Shown here in pieces: positions 1 to 9,937 of a stretch of 64,000 nucleotides of DNA. A program made the translations under genes and the position numbers. The stretch's first letter is position 1. Each line of letters starts with the position of its first letter. The DNA is from an uncultured Alphaproteobacteria bacterium (GTDB taxonomy: Bacteria; Pseudomonadota; Alphaproteobacteria; MPNO01; UBA2964): positions 124,001 through 188,000 of the forward strand of contig CALSLP010000004.1 in NCBI GenBank assembly GCA_943787225.1. Direction: 5' to 3'. The notes beneath the pieces were generated by a model. It saw nothing but the letters and a program-made list of their open reading frames with translations, was not told the DNA's origin and searched no databases.

Positions 1-1659
1 CTTCCGAGTAAGGTTAGCGATCTCGCGCTCGAGGTTCCGAACACCGGCTTCACGCGTGTAGTATCTGATTAGGTCGCGTAATGCGTCATCAGAAATAGAC
101 CACTCGCCTTTTTTCAGTCCATGAGATTTGATTTGCTTCGAAATCAGATGCTGCTTGGCAATTTCGACCTTTTCATCTTCGGTGTAACCGGAGATCCGAA
201 TCACTTCCATACGGTCCAAAAGCGGTGCCGGAATGCGCAATGTATTCGCCGTTGTGACAAACAGCACATCGGATAGGTCATAATCGACTTCAAGATAGTG
301 GTCGTTAAAGGTGTTATTTTGCCCGAGGTCCAAGACCTCAAGCAGTGCTGACGACGGATCACCGCGCCAGTCAGAACCGAGTTTGTCAATTTCATCCAGA
401 AGGAAAAGTGGATTAGACTTCCTGGCCTTTTTCATGCCCTGAATGATTTTACCGGGCATGGAACCAATATAAGTACGACGGTGGCCTCTAATCTCTGCCT
501 CATCACGGACACCACCCAGCGATATCCTTACGAAGTTCCGGCCCGTCGCCGACGCGATAGACTTTCCGAGTGAGGTCTTACCAACGCCCGGGGGGCCAAC
601 AAGGCACAAGATAGGCCCTTTGACCTTACCGACCCGCTGTTGTACCGCAAGGTACTCCAGGATCCGTTCCTTGACCTTTTCAAGCCCACAATGATCCTTA
701 TTCAGGATGTTCTCCGCAAATTTTAGGTCTTTCTTGACCCGGCTGCGTTCTTTCCAGGGAATATTAAGGATCCACTCCAGATAATTTCGAACAACAGTCG
801 CTTCCGCAGACATCGGGCTCATTGCCCGCAATTTCTTAAGCTCCGCGGTCGCCTTTTCTTTGGCTTCTTTTGTCAGCTTGGTTTTCTCGATCTTTTCTTC
901 GATCTCACCTGCTTCATCGCGGCCGTCTTCACCCTCGCCCAGCTCTTTCTGAATGGCCTTCATCTGCTCATTCAAATAATACTCGCGCTGGGTCTTCTCC
1001 ATCTGCCGTTTGACACGATTGCGAATCCGTTTTTCGACCTGAAGGACGCCAATCTCCGCTTCCATAAACGAGTATTCACGCTCTAGACGTTCAGTGATCG
1101 TCGAAAGTTCCAGAAGTTCCTGCTTCTCAGAAATCTTCAGGGCAAGATGCGACGCAACTGTGTCAGCGAGCTTGCTCGGTTCCTCTATCTGATTGAGCGA
1201 TACGAGGACCTCAGGCGGAATCTTCTTATTGAGTTTTATATATTGCTCAAATTGGGAAATGACCGAACGCGCAAGTGCCTCATGTTCCTCCGAATCCTCA
1301 TCTGAATCCGGGATCAGCTCTGCGGTCGCTTCAAAAAACTCTTCATTCTCGGAGAAACCCGAAATTGCAGCCCGCTGCGTGCCTTCAACAAGAACCTTAA
1401 CCGTACCATCCGGCAGCTTCAAAAGCTGGAGAACAGTGCCGACCGTGCCAACATTATAAATGTCTTCAGGTTTAGGGTCGTCATCACCGGCATTCTTTTG
1501 CGTGACAAGTAGTATTTTCTTGTCGTCCTTCATGACATCTTCGAGGGCGCGAACTGATTTCTCGCGACCAACGAAAAGCGGCACGATCATGTGGGGAAAT
1601 ACCACAATATCGCGCAAAGGCAAGACGGGGAAAATTGAACCTTGGGCCAACTCCGACAT
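1..1659 (-). CDS. lon: ATP-dependent Lon protease, N-terminal two thirds (cut by window start)
   Basis: Lon is a cytosolic AAA+ serine protease that unfolds and degrades damaged and regulatory proteins. The visible 553 residues begin at ATG 1659 and run off the left edge. They contain the N-terminal substrate-binding domain (opening [20 protein letters not shown]), the long helical linker with [18 protein letters not shown], and the AAA+ module with Walker [10 protein letters not shown], Walker [10 protein letters not shown] and the region after it. The Ser-Lys protease domain, normally about the last 200 of 800 residues, lies outside the window, so its integrity cannot be judged. It follows clpX on the same strand after a 101-base gap that may hold its own promoter. 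The clpP-clpX-lon order is the standard alphaproteobacterial arrangement. Confidence 0.98.
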   Translation of the reverse strand, partial: MSELAQGSIFPVLPLRDIVVFPHMIVPLFVGREKSVRALEDVMKDDKKILLVTQKNAGDDDPKPEDIYNVGTVGTVLQLLKLPDGTVKVLVEGTQRAAISGFSENEEFFEATAELIPDSDEDSEEHEALARSVISQFEQYIKLNKKIPPEVLVSLNQIEEPSKLADTVASHLALKISEKQELLELSTITERLEREYSFMEAEIGVLQVEKRIRNRVKRQMEKTQREYYLNEQMKAIQKELGEGEDGRDEAGEIEEKIEKTKLTKEAKEKATAELKKLRAMSPMSAEATVVRNYLEWILNIPWKERSRVKKDLKFAENILNKDHCGLEKVKERILEYLAVQQRVGKVKGPILCLVGPPGVGKTSLGKSIASATGRNFVRISLGGVRDEAEIRGHRRTYIGSMPGKIIQGMKKARKSNPLFLLDEIDKLGSDWRGDPSSALLEVLDLGQNNTFNDHYLEVDYDLSDVLFVTTANTLRIPAPLLDRMEVIRISGYTEDEKVEIAKQHLISKQIKSHGLKKGEWSISDDALRDLIRYYTREAGVRNLEREIANLTRK

Positions 1660-1723
1660 GGTACCTCTTACTCTGTAATTACGTCGGTGTTACTACCGAC
1701 TACCAATGAAATAATCTAACCGT

Positions 1724-1753
1724 TAGATGGCGTTGCCGTATTTGGAAATCAAC
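1724..1753 (-). promoter_or_regulatory. Candidate heat-shock (sigma-32-like) promoter for lon
   Basis: On the minus strand TTGATT (1752-1747) is followed after 16 bases by CCATCTA (1730-1724), inside CGCCATCTA. The downstream element resembles the CCCCATNTA -10 of RpoH promoters, and the upstream one only partly matches CTTGAA. It lies in the clpX-lon gap about 65 bases before the lon start, where heat-shock control would be expected. The match is imperfect and made by eye. Confidence 0.3.
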
Positions 1754-1760
1754 CGCCATA

Positions 1761-3029
1761 TCAGGAAGCGTTGGATCCCAAATCTTCACGGCGATCAGAA
1801 TAGATGTAGAGCGGTTTAGCTCTGCCTTCGACAACCTCGCCACTGATAGCGACTTCCTCGATACCCTCAAAGCCAGGTAGTTCGTACATCGTATCGAGCA
1901 AAATCGCTTCAAGAATGGACCTCAGTCCTCGGGCTCCCGTTTTCCGTTCAATCGCCTTTTTGGCGATCGAATGCAACGCATCATCAGCAAAGGTCAAAGC
2001 AACATCTTCCATTTCGAACAATGTCGCATATTGCTTCACAAGGGCGTTCTTAGGTTTAACCAAAATCTCGACCAACGCCTCTTCTTCCAACTCTTCAAGA
2101 GTTGCTATTACCGGCAACCGGCCAACAAATTCTGGAATAAGACCGAATTTCAACAAATCTTCGGGCTCAATTTCTCGCAGGAGTTCGCCCGTTTTGCGCT
2201 CATCAGGTCCCGTAACATCAGCACCAATACCAATTGAGCTGCCTTTACCCCGCGATCCTATAATTTTCTCAAGACCGGCAAAGGCACCACCACAAATAAA
2301 CAGGATATTCGTAGTGTCTACCTGAAGGAATTCCTGCTGAGGGTGCTTGCGACCACCCTGTGGCGGCACGCTGGCGACAGTCCCTTCCATGATTTTCAGC
2401 AATGCCTGCTGAACCCCTTCACCCGAGACGTCACGGGTAATAGAAGGGTTATCCGATTTCCGGGAAATCTTATCGACTTCATCAATATAAACGATGCCGC
2501 GCTGGGCCCGCTCAACATTGTAATCGGCAGACTGAAGCAACTTAAGAATTATGTTTTCGACATCCTCACCGACATAACCAGCCTCGGTTAGTGTCGTTGC
2601 ATCAGCCATCGTAAACGGCACATCAAGGGTGCGCGCGAGAGTCTGCGCCAAAAGCGTCTTACCGCAACCAGTTGGCCCGATCAGGATGATATTGGACTTC
2701 GCTAGCTCAACTTCATCATTCTTGCCGCTATGAGACAAGCGTTTGTAATGATTGTGTACCGCGACCGACAAAACCCGTTTGGCATAATGTTGACCGATTA
2801 CATAGTCATCCAGCACCGCCGAGATATCAGCAGGCGTTGGCACACCATCGCGTGATTTTACGAGAGTCGTCTTATGCTCTTCACGGATAATATCCATGCA
2901 AAGCTCAACACATTCATCACAGATAAAGACTGTCGGCCCAGCGATAAGCTTTCGGACTTCGTGCTGACTCTTTCCGCAAAACGAACAATAAAGGACGTTT
3001 TTTGCGTCTCCACTACCAGACTTGGTCAT
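1761..3029 (-). CDS. clpX: ClpX, ATP-binding unfoldase subunit of ClpXP
   Basis: ClpX recognises and unfolds substrates and feeds them to ClpP. The 422-residue product has the usual family length. The N-terminal zinc-binding domain shows C15-x2-C18 and C37-x2-C40. The AAA+ module carries Walker A GPTGCGKT, Walker [10 protein letters not shown] and the IGF-type ClpP-docking region, here near [11 protein letters not shown]. The ATG at 3029 is preceded by GGAGT, a good ribosome-binding site. The gene is 190 bases downstream of clpP and upstream of lon, all on one strand. Nothing is anomalous. Confidence 0.98.
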   Translation of the reverse strand: MTKSGSGDAKNVLYCSFCGKSQHEVRKLIAGPTVFICDECVELCMDIIREEHKTTLVKSRDGVPTPADISAVLDDYVIGQHYAKRVLSVAVHNHYKRLSHSGKNDEVELAKSNIILIGPTGCGKTLLAQTLARTLDVPFTMADATTLTEAGYVGEDVENIILKLLQSADYNVERAQRGIVYIDEVDKISRKSDNPSITRDVSGEGVQQALLKIMEGTVASVPPQGGRKHPQQEFLQVDTTNILFICGGAFAGLEKIIGSRGKGSSIGIGADVTGPDERKTGELLREIEPEDLLKFGLIPEFVGRLPVIATLEELEEEALVEILVKPKNALVKQYATLFEMEDVALTFADDALHSIAKKAIERKTGARGLRSILEAILLDTMYELPGFEGIEEVAISGEVVEGRAKPLYIYSDRREDLGSNAS

Positions 3030-3219
3030 CGATACTCCATTGAACTCGGCACCACAGGATCATGTTAGCGGAGCATTTCGCAAGCGTCCATCCGCAAAAC
3101 TTGGGGGATTTCCTAGTGTTTATCCCACCAAAACTGTAATGCGCCATGCGATTCCCATACGAAACACTCTCAAGGTTCCTAGGTCACCAGACAGAATTCA
3201 ATAATCAGTTAATTTGGAC

Positions 3220-3882
3220 CTATTTATCGTCAGATTCTTCGGTCGCTAAATCCGCCCTGGAATCGACAACGTCGTCGATAAGACCAAACTCCTTGGCATC
3301 TTCCGGAGAAAGAAAACTATCTCGGTCCATTCGTTGCTCGATGACGTCGATGGGTTGCCCCGTATGCTCGACATAAATCTGGTTCAAACGGGCCCGCAAA
3401 CTAAGAATTTCACGCGCATGAATATCGATATCAGTCGCCTGCCCCTGGAAACCACCTGACGGCTGATGAATCATAATCCGCGAATTCGGCAAGCCATATC
3501 TTTTGCCTTTGGTCCCCGCTGTTAATAGCAGGGAACCCATCGATGCCGCCTGACCGAAACACACAGTCGAGATATCGGGGCGGATATAGTTCATCGTGTC
3601 GTAGATAGCGAGGCCAGCGGTCACAATGCCACCTGGCGAATTGATATAGAACGATATGTCCTTGGCGGGATTCTCTGATTCAAGATACATCAATTGCGCA
3701 CAGATCAGGCTCGACACATGGTCATCGACCGGACCTGTCAGAAAGATAATTCTCTCCTTCAGAAGGCGCGAATAAATGTCATAGGCGCGCTCACCCCGGT
3801 TCGTCTGCTCGACGACCATGGGGACCAGGCCATTCATACGCGGTGCATTCGCGTTCATATTAAACTCGTCCATTTCGCTCAC
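3220..3882 (-). CDS. clpP: ClpP, proteolytic subunit of ClpXP
   Basis: ClpP is the barrel-shaped serine peptidase that partners ClpX or ClpA. The catalytic triad is readable: S114 in GQAASMGS, H139 in [10 protein letters not shown] and D188 in [12 protein letters not shown], spaced exactly as in the E. coli enzyme. The product is 220 residues, slightly longer than usual because of an N-terminal stretch with several Met codons (M1, M4, M9, M16). The ATG at 3882 overlaps the tig stop as ATGA, which favours translational coupling from that start, but processing or initiation at a later Met is possible. Confidence 0.98.
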   Translation of the reverse strand: MSEMDEFNMNANAPRMNGLVPMVVEQTNRGERAYDIYSRLLKERIIFLTGPVDDHVSSLICAQLMYLESENPAKDISFYINSPGGIVTAGLAIYDTMNYIRPDISTVCFGQAASMGSLLLTAGTKGKRYGLPNSRIMIHQPSGGFQGQATDIDIHAREILSLRARLNQIYVEHTGQPIDVIEQRMDRDSFLSPEDAKEFGLIDDVVDSRADLATEESDDK

Positions 3883-5306
3883 TCTTTATCAGCGGCCTTA
3901 GCGCGTGGGCGCTTTGCAGCCTTGGATTTCGATTTCGCCTTTGAACTGCCCTTTTTCTTTTTGTCGCCCTCTGTTTCTTCCGCCGTGTCATCTGGATCAC
4001 GCGAAAGTTCTTCTATCGTTGTTTCAACTTCCGTAACGGTGGCCATCTCAACAATAAAATCAACCACCTTGTCTTCAAAAATTGGCGCCTGCAGCTCCTG
4101 CATCGCTTCGGGGTTGTTTTGATAATATTCAAACACCCGCGCTTCATGCCCCGGTAACCGGGCGGCCTCTGCCTGCATTGCTTTATTCAAATCGTCTTGA
4201 GTGACAGTAATATTGTTGGATTGTCCGACTTCCGAAATCAACAAACCGAGACGAACTCGCCGAGAAGCAATGTCACGATAACGCTCTTTAAGTTCGTCTT
4301 CGCTCTTCGCCTTATCGTCTTCATCTAGACCGTCACGTTCCTTGGCATCCATTACCTGCTGCCAGATCGCATCGAACTCGCCAGTCAGAATACCCTCAGG
4401 GAGTTCAAAGTCATGCGCATCAGAAAGCTCATCAAGGAGCCCCCGTTTCAGATGTGCTCTGGAAAGCTGTCCGTATTCCCGGCCCAATTCTTCCCGTATA
4501 GCGTCCTTCAAAGCGGCGAGATCTTCCATCCCGTTAGCTTTTGCCAACTCATCGTCGACTGTGACAGGTGTCGCTTCACGAATTTCTTTAACCGTAACAT
4601 CGAAAACAAGCTCTTTACCCTTGAGTTCATCATTCGGATGATCGTCGGGCATCGACACTTTGACGTCTTTAGTATCGCCAGACTTCATACCGGTAATTTG
4701 GTCTTCAAACCCAGGTAGAAAACCACCAACACCAAGCTCAAGTTCAAAGTCAGTCATTGAACCACCAGCAAACTCCTCGCCACCAACAGTGCCTTTGAAA
4801 TCGACAACGACCTGATCGCCGTCCTTCGAAGCCCGCTTACCGCTGATTGCTTCAAAGTTTTTTCGGCTTTCGGCCAGTCGCTGCAATGTTTGATCTATCT
4901 CATCGTCGCCAACCTTTACGACTTTGCGTTCAAGCTTGAGCGTTGAGAAATCAATCGGCTTGATCTCTGGCATAAGCTCAACATCAAGCTTGTATTCCAG
5001 GTCTGCACCCTCTTCGAACGTAACAATTTCGACTTTCGGCTCGGAGGCTGGTCTTAGCCCCTCATCCGTCAAAGCCTGCTGCCAGCTTTCGTTGATTGTC
5101 TTTTCAAGGACTTCGCCACGCACAGCATCGCCATAGCGTTTGCGTAACAAAGCAGCCGGAACTTTACCCGGTCTAAAACCTGGGATGGTTACGGTTGCAC
5201 CAATTTCACCGAGGCGGGTAACGAGTTTTGCCTCAACATCACTTGCGGGCACGACCACGGTGAATTCACGTTTGAGCCCTTCGGCGCTGGTTTCTGTTAC
5301 TTGCAT
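3879..5306 (-). CDS. tig: Trigger factor, ribosome-associated chaperone and prolyl isomerase
   Basis: Trigger factor binds ribosomal protein L23 at the exit tunnel and shields nascent chains. The N-terminal ribosome-binding signature GFRPGKVP is at residues 43-50, followed by an FKBP-type PPIase domain (roughly 150-240) and a helical C-terminal arm domain. The last 30 or so residues form a Lys/Ala/Ser-rich basic tail ([14 protein letters not shown]), beyond the folded core. At 475 residues it is a little longer than E. coli Tig (432) because of this tail. It is the first protein gene of the tig-clpP-clpX-lon block and lies 70 bases downstream of tRNA-Leu on the same strand. Confidence 0.98.
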   Translation of the reverse strand: MQVTETSAEGLKREFTVVVPASDVEAKLVTRLGEIGATVTIPGFRPGKVPAALLRKRYGDAVRGEVLEKTINESWQQALTDEGLRPASEPKVEIVTFEEGADLEYKLDVELMPEIKPIDFSTLKLERKVVKVGDDEIDQTLQRLAESRKNFEAISGKRASKDGDQVVVDFKGTVGGEEFAGGSMTDFELELGVGGFLPGFEDQITGMKSGDTKDVKVSMPDDHPNDELKGKELVFDVTVKEIREATPVTVDDELAKANGMEDLAALKDAIREELGREYGQLSRAHLKRGLLDELSDAHDFELPEGILTGEFDAIWQQVMDAKERDGLDEDDKAKSEDELKERYRDIASRRVRLGLLISEVGQSNNITVTQDDLNKAMQAEAARLPGHEARVFEYYQNNPEAMQELQAPIFEDKVVDFIVEMATVTEVETTIEELSRDPDDTAEETEGDKKKKGSSKAKSKSKAAKRPRAKAADKE

Positions 5307-5375
5307 CGACTTCCTTGCTCATGTTCTGCAGATAAAACTGCCTTGAGTTTAACCGGGCCACAGGTATCAATAGAA

Positions 5376-5460
<85 letters not shown>

Positions 5461-5550
5461 GCTGAAAGAGAAAATATCCATCTCTAATACCGGTAGCGGC
5501 GTGCCTTATAACACAGTTATAGCGGATGAAAACACAGACGTGACAAGACA

Positions 5551-5578
5551 ATAAAAAACCGCGACGTTGCCGTCACGG
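5551..5578 (-). terminator. Rho-independent terminator with GNRA tetraloop
   Basis: Reading the minus strand, CCGTGACG (5578-5571), loop GCAA, then CGTCGCGG (5566-5559) forms an 8-bp stem with one G-U pair, followed by TTTTTTAT. It ends transcription of the small gene at 5605-5928 and separates it from tRNA-Leu. Confidence 0.85.
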
Positions 5579-5604
5579 TCCAACCATCAATATTTTGCGC
5601 ATAA

Positions 5605-5928
5605 TTATGTTAAAACACGCTCTTTGTAACGATCAGCAAAACTACGCAACGCCAGCATTCGGCTTCCCTCGTCATAAGAAAAACGGTTAGGACGCGAGAA
5701 ACTCACTTTGAATTTGACGTGTGGGATGCCGTAAGAATCTGTTGCAACCGACTCGACTTTGGCAGTCTCCACGAGTTCGTCATCGTGGACACGCTTAAAC
5801 ATCGAGCCTGGTCGCACATATTCAAGCGCGCGACCACGCTTGAAAAACATGCTTGCAAGTCTTCTGCCTTTATCTTCGCTTTGCCAACCCATGCCAGCAC
5901 CGCCATTCCTACTACGAGATTGGTTCAT
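5605..5928 (-). CDS. Small conserved protein of unknown function
   Basis: The 107-residue product is basic, with a Gly/Arg/Ser-rich disordered N-terminus (first 25 residues) followed by a compact segment containing RGRALEYVRPGSMFKRVHDD and VKFKVSFSRPN. The beta-rich pattern could be a small nucleic-acid-binding or SH3-like fold, but I do not recognise a family. The gene has its own terminator at 5551-5578 and is monocistronic between nnr and tRNA-Leu. The ATG at 5928 follows GGGGG, a plausible ribosome-binding site. Coding looks real: the frame is open throughout and ends at the terminator. Confidence 0.7.
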   Translation of the reverse strand: MNQSRSRNGGAGMGWQSEDKGRRLASMFFKRGRALEYVRPGSMFKRVHDDELVETAKVESVATDSYGIPHVKFKVSFSRPNRFSYDEGSRMLALRSFADRYKERVLT

Positions 5929-6044
5929 CTAAGCCCCCAATCTAACCCAGCAAAGTTAATAACTCATGAAAGAATTTGCTTCAAGTGATTGTTTGGAATA
6001 GAAAAAACAGGTTTTCCACAGCGACAGGAAATATCCTGATATTA

Positions 6045-7559
6045 TTATGGTCTTTGATCTAGAAATTCACTTTCCAGGCATCCTAATGCCGCCGGAACAC
6101 ATTCCGGCAGATCGCTCGCAATAAGTCCTGGACCGAATTGGTTCGCAGCCTCTCCATGAATCCAGCATGCCGCACAGGCAGCATAGAATGTCTCCATACC
6201 CTGGGCCATCAACCCCGAAATCAATCCAGCCAGAACATCCCCTGCCCCTGCGGTCGCCAACGTCGGCGGCGCATTGCTGTTAATGACCGCGCGACCATCC
6301 GGTGCTGCTATTACTGTATCCGGGCCTTTTAATACAACGACAGCGCCACTCTGCGCAGCAGCCACGCGACACCGCGTTAGTTTATCTCCGTCGATGGAGA
6401 ATAAACGCGAGAACTCCCCTTCGTGGGGCGTTATGACGACACGCGTACCGTCAATCGCAGCAAACAATTCCTCACGACGATTCTCAAATGCCGACAATGC
6501 ATCGGCATCCAATACGACTGCTTTCTCACTCGCCAGAACGGCCAAGGTCATATCGGCAGTCATGCCGCTCACGCCCATACCCGGCCCAATCACCACTGCA
6601 GTCTGCCGTTTATCGTCCAACAGAGCCGAGAACTCTCTCGCGTCAGAAAAACGATGGATCAAGAAGCTTGGGTCATCGCACGCATAAATATCAGCGGTTT
6701 CACTAGGAGCAGCAATACCAACCATTCCTGTACCAATCCGGGCAGCCGCCCGCGCAGAAAGACGGGCAGCACCGGTCATCTTGGCACCGCCAACAATCAG
6801 AGCATAGCCCCGGCTATATTTATGGTTCGTATGGCTGGGCTTTGGTAATTGAGCGTTCCAAAGCGAGGGCAAGTTATGAGCGACCATCGGCGCGATATCG
6901 GAAAGAACAGCATCGCTTATACCAATATCCGCGACGATTATGTCGCCGCACAGGTCTCTCCCAGGGTAAAGAAGATGGCCGGGCTTTAGACGAAAGAACG
7001 TTACGGTGAGGTTGCACCTCGGTGCCGCGCCCAAAATTTCTCCGGTATCTCCGCTGACGCCGCTTGGCACATCCACAGCGACACAAGGAATAGCCCGACG
7101 ATTTATCTCGTCGATCAGCGACGCAACAGCGCCATCAACGACCCTGCTTAATCCTGCTCCAAAGAGCGCGTCCACGACAAGTTCGCTCCCCTCAAGCAAT
7201 TGGATATCAAGGGGTTCAATTTTCCCTTTCCACTGCGCCAGCATCTTGGCGGCGTCGCCCCGAACGGATTTAACATCACCGAGCAGACCCAGCCTAACCG
7301 TCCAACCCGCCTGCGACAGCAAGCGGGCGACGACGAAACCATCGCCACCGTTATTTCCCGGTCCACACAAAATTAAAACTGGCCGCGCAGACCAACGATC
7401 GAGAATTGCTTTGACGATTGCCCGCCCGGCATTCTCCATCAAAACAGCACCCGCAGTGCCACCATTGATAGTCGCTGCGTCTGCAACGTACATTTCACCG
7501 GTAGTCAGCAGTTCTTCTCCTGCTCCGGCAAATCTATCGCTTAATGTATCTGACCTCAT
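6045..7559 (-). CDS. nnr: Bifunctional NAD(P)H-hydrate epimerase / ADP-dependent dehydratase
   Basis: This enzyme repairs damaged NADHX and NADPHX in the cytosol: the N-terminal YjeF_N half epimerises the R form to S, and the C-terminal ribokinase-like half dehydrates S-NAD(P)HX using ADP. The epimerase half shows GPGNNGGDG (about residues 66-74) and DALFGAGLSR. The dehydratase half shows AGAGDVLAGLISGL near the C-terminus and GPGMGVS in the middle. The open frame extends to a GTG at 7667, but homologues begin near the ATG at 7559 (MRSDTLSD), which gives a normal 504-residue protein; neither start has a strong ribosome-binding site. It diverges from the crotonase gene at 7709. Confidence 0.93.
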   Translation of the reverse strand: MRSDTLSDRFAGAGEELLTTGEMYVADAATINGGTAGAVLMENAGRAIVKAILDRWSARPVLILCGPGNNGGDGFVVARLLSQAGWTVRLGLLGDVKSVRGDAAKMLAQWKGKIEPLDIQLLEGSELVVDALFGAGLSRVVDGAVASLIDEINRRAIPCVAVDVPSGVSGDTGEILGAAPRCNLTVTFFRLKPGHLLYPGRDLCGDIIVADIGISDAVLSDIAPMVAHNLPSLWNAQLPKPSHTNHKYSRGYALIVGGAKMTGAARLSARAAARIGTGMVGIAAPSETADIYACDDPSFLIHRFSDAREFSALLDDKRQTAVVIGPGMGVSGMTADMTLAVLASEKAVVLDADALSAFENRREELFAAIDGTRVVITPHEGEFSRLFSIDGDKLTRCRVAAAQSGAVVVLKGPDTVIAAPDGRAVINSNAPPTLATAGAGDVLAGLISGLMAQGMETFYAACAACWIHGEAANQFGPGLIASDLPECVPAALGCLESEFLDQRP

Positions 7560-7708
7560 GCACCAACAATAGCGCCTGTCTTCACGCGGCGGAACCATCA
7601 AGCGGTCGAACCATGGGCGGAATAGTCGCAGGGACAATATCATCCACTCGCTTGACGGATGAGGCACACTCCCGAAAATCTCAATTATACTGAAACTGGA
7701 GAAAATCG

Positions 7709-8521
7709 ATGGCCGAGACCGAATACAAAAATATCAAATTCACGCTGGAGAACGGCGTCGCCCACATGATTCTCGCGCGGCACGACATCCGGAACGCCTT
7801 TTCAGAACGTGACTTCACAGATGAAATTCTTGACGTTCTGGCAAAGGTCCAGGTTCATCCCGATGTTCGGGTCCTTGTCATGTCCGCTGAAGGGACCGCT
7901 TTCTCCGCCGGCGGCAATATCAAAGACATGAAAGACAAAAAAGGAATCTTTGGCGGCGGGACTGCCGGCGTTCGACGCGGCTATATCGAAGGCATTCAGC
8001 GTATTCCAAAAGCGCTCTACGCTCTCGATATTCCATCAATATCAGCAGTTCAGGGCCCGGCTATAGGTGCGGGCTGCGATCTTGCCCTCTACTGCGATAT
8101 AACAATCTGCTCCACTGAGGCCAAGTTCGGTGAAACGTTTATCAATGTCGGGATTATTCCTGGCGATGGCGGCTCATGGATTTTACCACGCCGCGTCGGC
8201 ATGCAGCGCGCAGCAGAACTCACCTTTACCGGTCGTGTTGTCGGGGGACCGGAAGCGGCGGAAATAGGTCTGGCACTGGAATGTGTTGAACCAGATCAAC
8301 TCATGGTGCGCACCTTGGAGCTTGCGGAAAGTATCGCCGCCCGCCCGCCCATTACCGCGCGCATGCTAAAAACATTATTCCGGCAATCCCAGAATGCGCA
8401 TCTTAGCGATTTTCTCGATAATTGCGCATCGATCCAGGCCATTTGTCATTCCACAGAGGACCACCTCGAAGCGGTATCGAGTATCCTGGAAAAACGGGAG
8501 CCAACCTATAAGGGACGGTAA
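7709..8521 (+). CDS. Enoyl-CoA hydratase/isomerase (crotonase) family protein
   Basis: The 270-residue crotonase-fold protein would act on an acyl-CoA thioester. The CoA-binding and oxyanion-hole loops are clear: AFSAGGNIKDMK near residues 70-81, and GPAIGAGCDLAL near 116-127. The active-site region NVGIIPGDGGSW has Asp where many hydratases place the second Glu, so hydratase, isomerase or other crotonase chemistry cannot be told apart. The ATG at 7709 follows TGGAGAAA. It is transcribed alone, divergent from nnr. Confidence 0.9.
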   Translation: MAETEYKNIKFTLENGVAHMILARHDIRNAFSERDFTDEILDVLAKVQVHPDVRVLVMSAEGTAFSAGGNIKDMKDKKGIFGGGTAGVRRGYIEGIQRIPKALYALDIPSISAVQGPAIGAGCDLALYCDITICSTEAKFGETFINVGIIPGDGGSWILPRRVGMQRAAELTFTGRVVGGPEAAEIGLALECVEPDQLMVRTLELAESIAARPPITARMLKTLFRQSQNAHLSDFLDNCASIQAICHSTEDHLEAVSSILEKREPTYKGR

Positions 8522-8686
8522 CAACTATACCCGGCAGAAAGCGTATAAACCGGCAAATATCGCCGCCTTTATCTAATGTTTTAAATTAGAATAATATCAT
8601 AACATGTTGTTTTATATAATAACAATTAATGGCACAGATCATGCATATAAATATACGATCAAGGAAACTTATATCCGGAGAATCGT

Positions 8687-9082
8687 ATGACTGCCGCTCT
8701 CGCTGAACAACAAACTGAATTGTCCAATGACTCCCCTGCGGCCGTGGTGGCCGCTGACGTCGTCGGCTTCCCTGGTGCCGGAGATCGTGATCCTCAAGCT
8801 ATTTCACAGGATATCATTGCAAACGCGATGGCCGGCGTTGAAAGCCTGCTGAAAATGCCGCCTGATGAACTTCGGGGCGTTATTGCCAAGCGCGTTGAAC
8901 TCCTGGACACGGAATTAAAGGAACGCGAAGGACGCCGCAAAGCCATCGATGAGGCCCTCGCCGCTCAGCGCGTTCTGGAAGCCAAACGTCAACAGGCCAA
9001 ACGTATCCGCCGGAAGGTCAATATTGGCAGCTCTGTCGCCGCTGCAATGTTTACTGGCTTCATCGTCGTTTCAATGTTTTAA
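8687..9082 (+). CDS. Small protein with coiled coil and C-terminal membrane anchor
   Basis: The 131-residue product is unrecognised. It has a flexible Ala/Asp-rich N-terminus, a charged helical stretch (about 70-108, LDTELKEREGRRKAIDEALA) likely to form a coiled coil, a basic patch RQQAKRIRRKV, and a single C-terminal hydrophobic segment SSVAAAMFTGFIVVSMF, consistent with a tail-anchored inner-membrane protein with its bulk in the cytosol. The ATG is preceded by CCGGAGAATC. An AT-rich promoter region lies upstream (8522-8686) and a strong terminator follows, so the gene is monocistronic. Confidence 0.75.
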   Translation: MTAALAEQQTELSNDSPAAVVAADVVGFPGAGDRDPQAISQDIIANAMAGVESLLKMPPDELRGVIAKRVELLDTELKEREGRRKAIDEALAAQRVLEAKRQQAKRIRRKVNIGSSVAAAMFTGFIVVSMF

Positions 9083-9103
9083 AATTCCAAAGCAATAAAC
9101 AAG

Positions 9104-9132
9104 AAAAACGCCCCATACCGGGGCGTTTTTTT
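9104..9132. terminator. Bidirectional Rho-independent terminator
   Basis: AAAAACGCCCC (9104-9114), loop ATACC, GGGGCGTTTTT (9120-9130), then more T. The A/T flanks give a U-tract in both directions, so it can serve both the plus-strand gene ending at 9082 and the minus-strand gene ending at 9155. Confidence 0.93.
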
Positions 9133-9154
9133 GTTTGAAAGAGATTTTAAAACC

Positions 9155-9853
9155 CTACGCCCCTTTTTGCGTCGGGATGTTTTCAAGATGTTCGACAACT
9201 TCGTCAACTTTCATAACATCAGCATATTTATGATGCATATCGAACAAGCTGACTTTGTGAATAATTTCGGCCCGGTCAAAAACACACTCTTCGACGACAG
9301 AAACATGTAATCCGAACATATGAGCCTCTAACACGCTCGCTCGCACACAACCCGACGTACTTTCGCCACAAACAATCAGGCTATCAATGCGTCGTTGATT
9401 GAGATGGGCAATTAACGGTGTCCCAAAAAAAGCACTCGGCCGTTCTTTCCGAAACACGACATCCTCGGGCTCCGGCGCAAAGGCGTCATGAATTTCGCAA
9501 TCCTCCGCCGTGGTCTTTAAGTGAACCCGTTTCGTGGAATTAACCCGGTGCGGATTGAATTGGGCCGTAACATAGAAGACTGGTACGCCTGCAGCACGTG
9601 TCGCCGCAAACAACCGCTTGGTCGGTTCGATCGCATTATGCGCATAAACGCCACAGCTATTAGGGTACTCATCATCAAGTTCGTGCGGCAAGCCAGCCCC
9701 ACCCTTATACACAAGGTTATAAAGGTCGATGCAGAGAAGCGCCGGATTCTTGCCGATATATGTCTCCCGGGCATAAGGAGAATAAGTCTGAATATCGGCT
9801 TCTGGAATTACATCTTTCCAGCAATGGTCCTCAAATGCGTCTGCTGTCGCCAT
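9155..9853 (-). CDS. Isochorismatase-family cysteine hydrolase
   Basis: The 232-residue isochorismatase-fold hydrolase has the Asp-Lys-Cys triad of N-carbamoylsarcosine amidohydrolase, maleamate amidohydrolase and related C-N hydrolases: D43 in LLCIDLYN, K136 in FRKERPSAFFGT and C169 in GESTSGCVRAS. The SGCVR context matches the amidohydrolase branch rather than the Cys-less isochorismatases. It is transcribed alone toward the shared terminator at 9104-9132. The substrate cannot be assigned from sequence; an N-carbamoyl or maleamate-type amide is plausible. Confidence 0.9.
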   Translation of the reverse strand: MATADAFEDHCWKDVIPEADIQTYSPYARETYIGKNPALLCIDLYNLVYKGGAGLPHELDDEYPNSCGVYAHNAIEPTKRLFAATRAAGVPVFYVTAQFNPHRVNSTKRVHLKTTAEDCEIHDAFAPEPEDVVFRKERPSAFFGTPLIAHLNQRRIDSLIVCGESTSGCVRASVLEAHMFGLHVSVVEECVFDRAEIIHKVSLFDMHHKYADVMKVDEVVEHLENIPTQKGA

Positions 9854-9937
9854 AGTTTATCCCCTCAAAAATTGGGCAGATAATTAATGCCCTCAGTCGA
9901 AGTGTGGGAGAAAAAAATATCTGGTGCAAGGGGATGT

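Noticed and set aside
1683..1700. GTCGGT/ACCGAC hairpin between clpX and lon as a terminator
   Set aside because: Only 6 bp and no T-run after it on the minus strand; it would also stop a possible promoter-proximal transcript into lon.
6025..6038. CAGGA/TCCTG hairpin downstream of nnr as a terminator
   Set aside because: Five-bp stem without an adjacent U-tract on the minus strand.
7006..7572. Open frame of 188 codons antisense to nnr
   Set aside because: Low-complexity Ser/Pro-rich product opposite a conserved enzyme.
8522..8686. Hidden small gene in the AT-rich gap
   Set aside because: No frame with a ribosome-binding site and plausible codons; the gap fits a promoter region.
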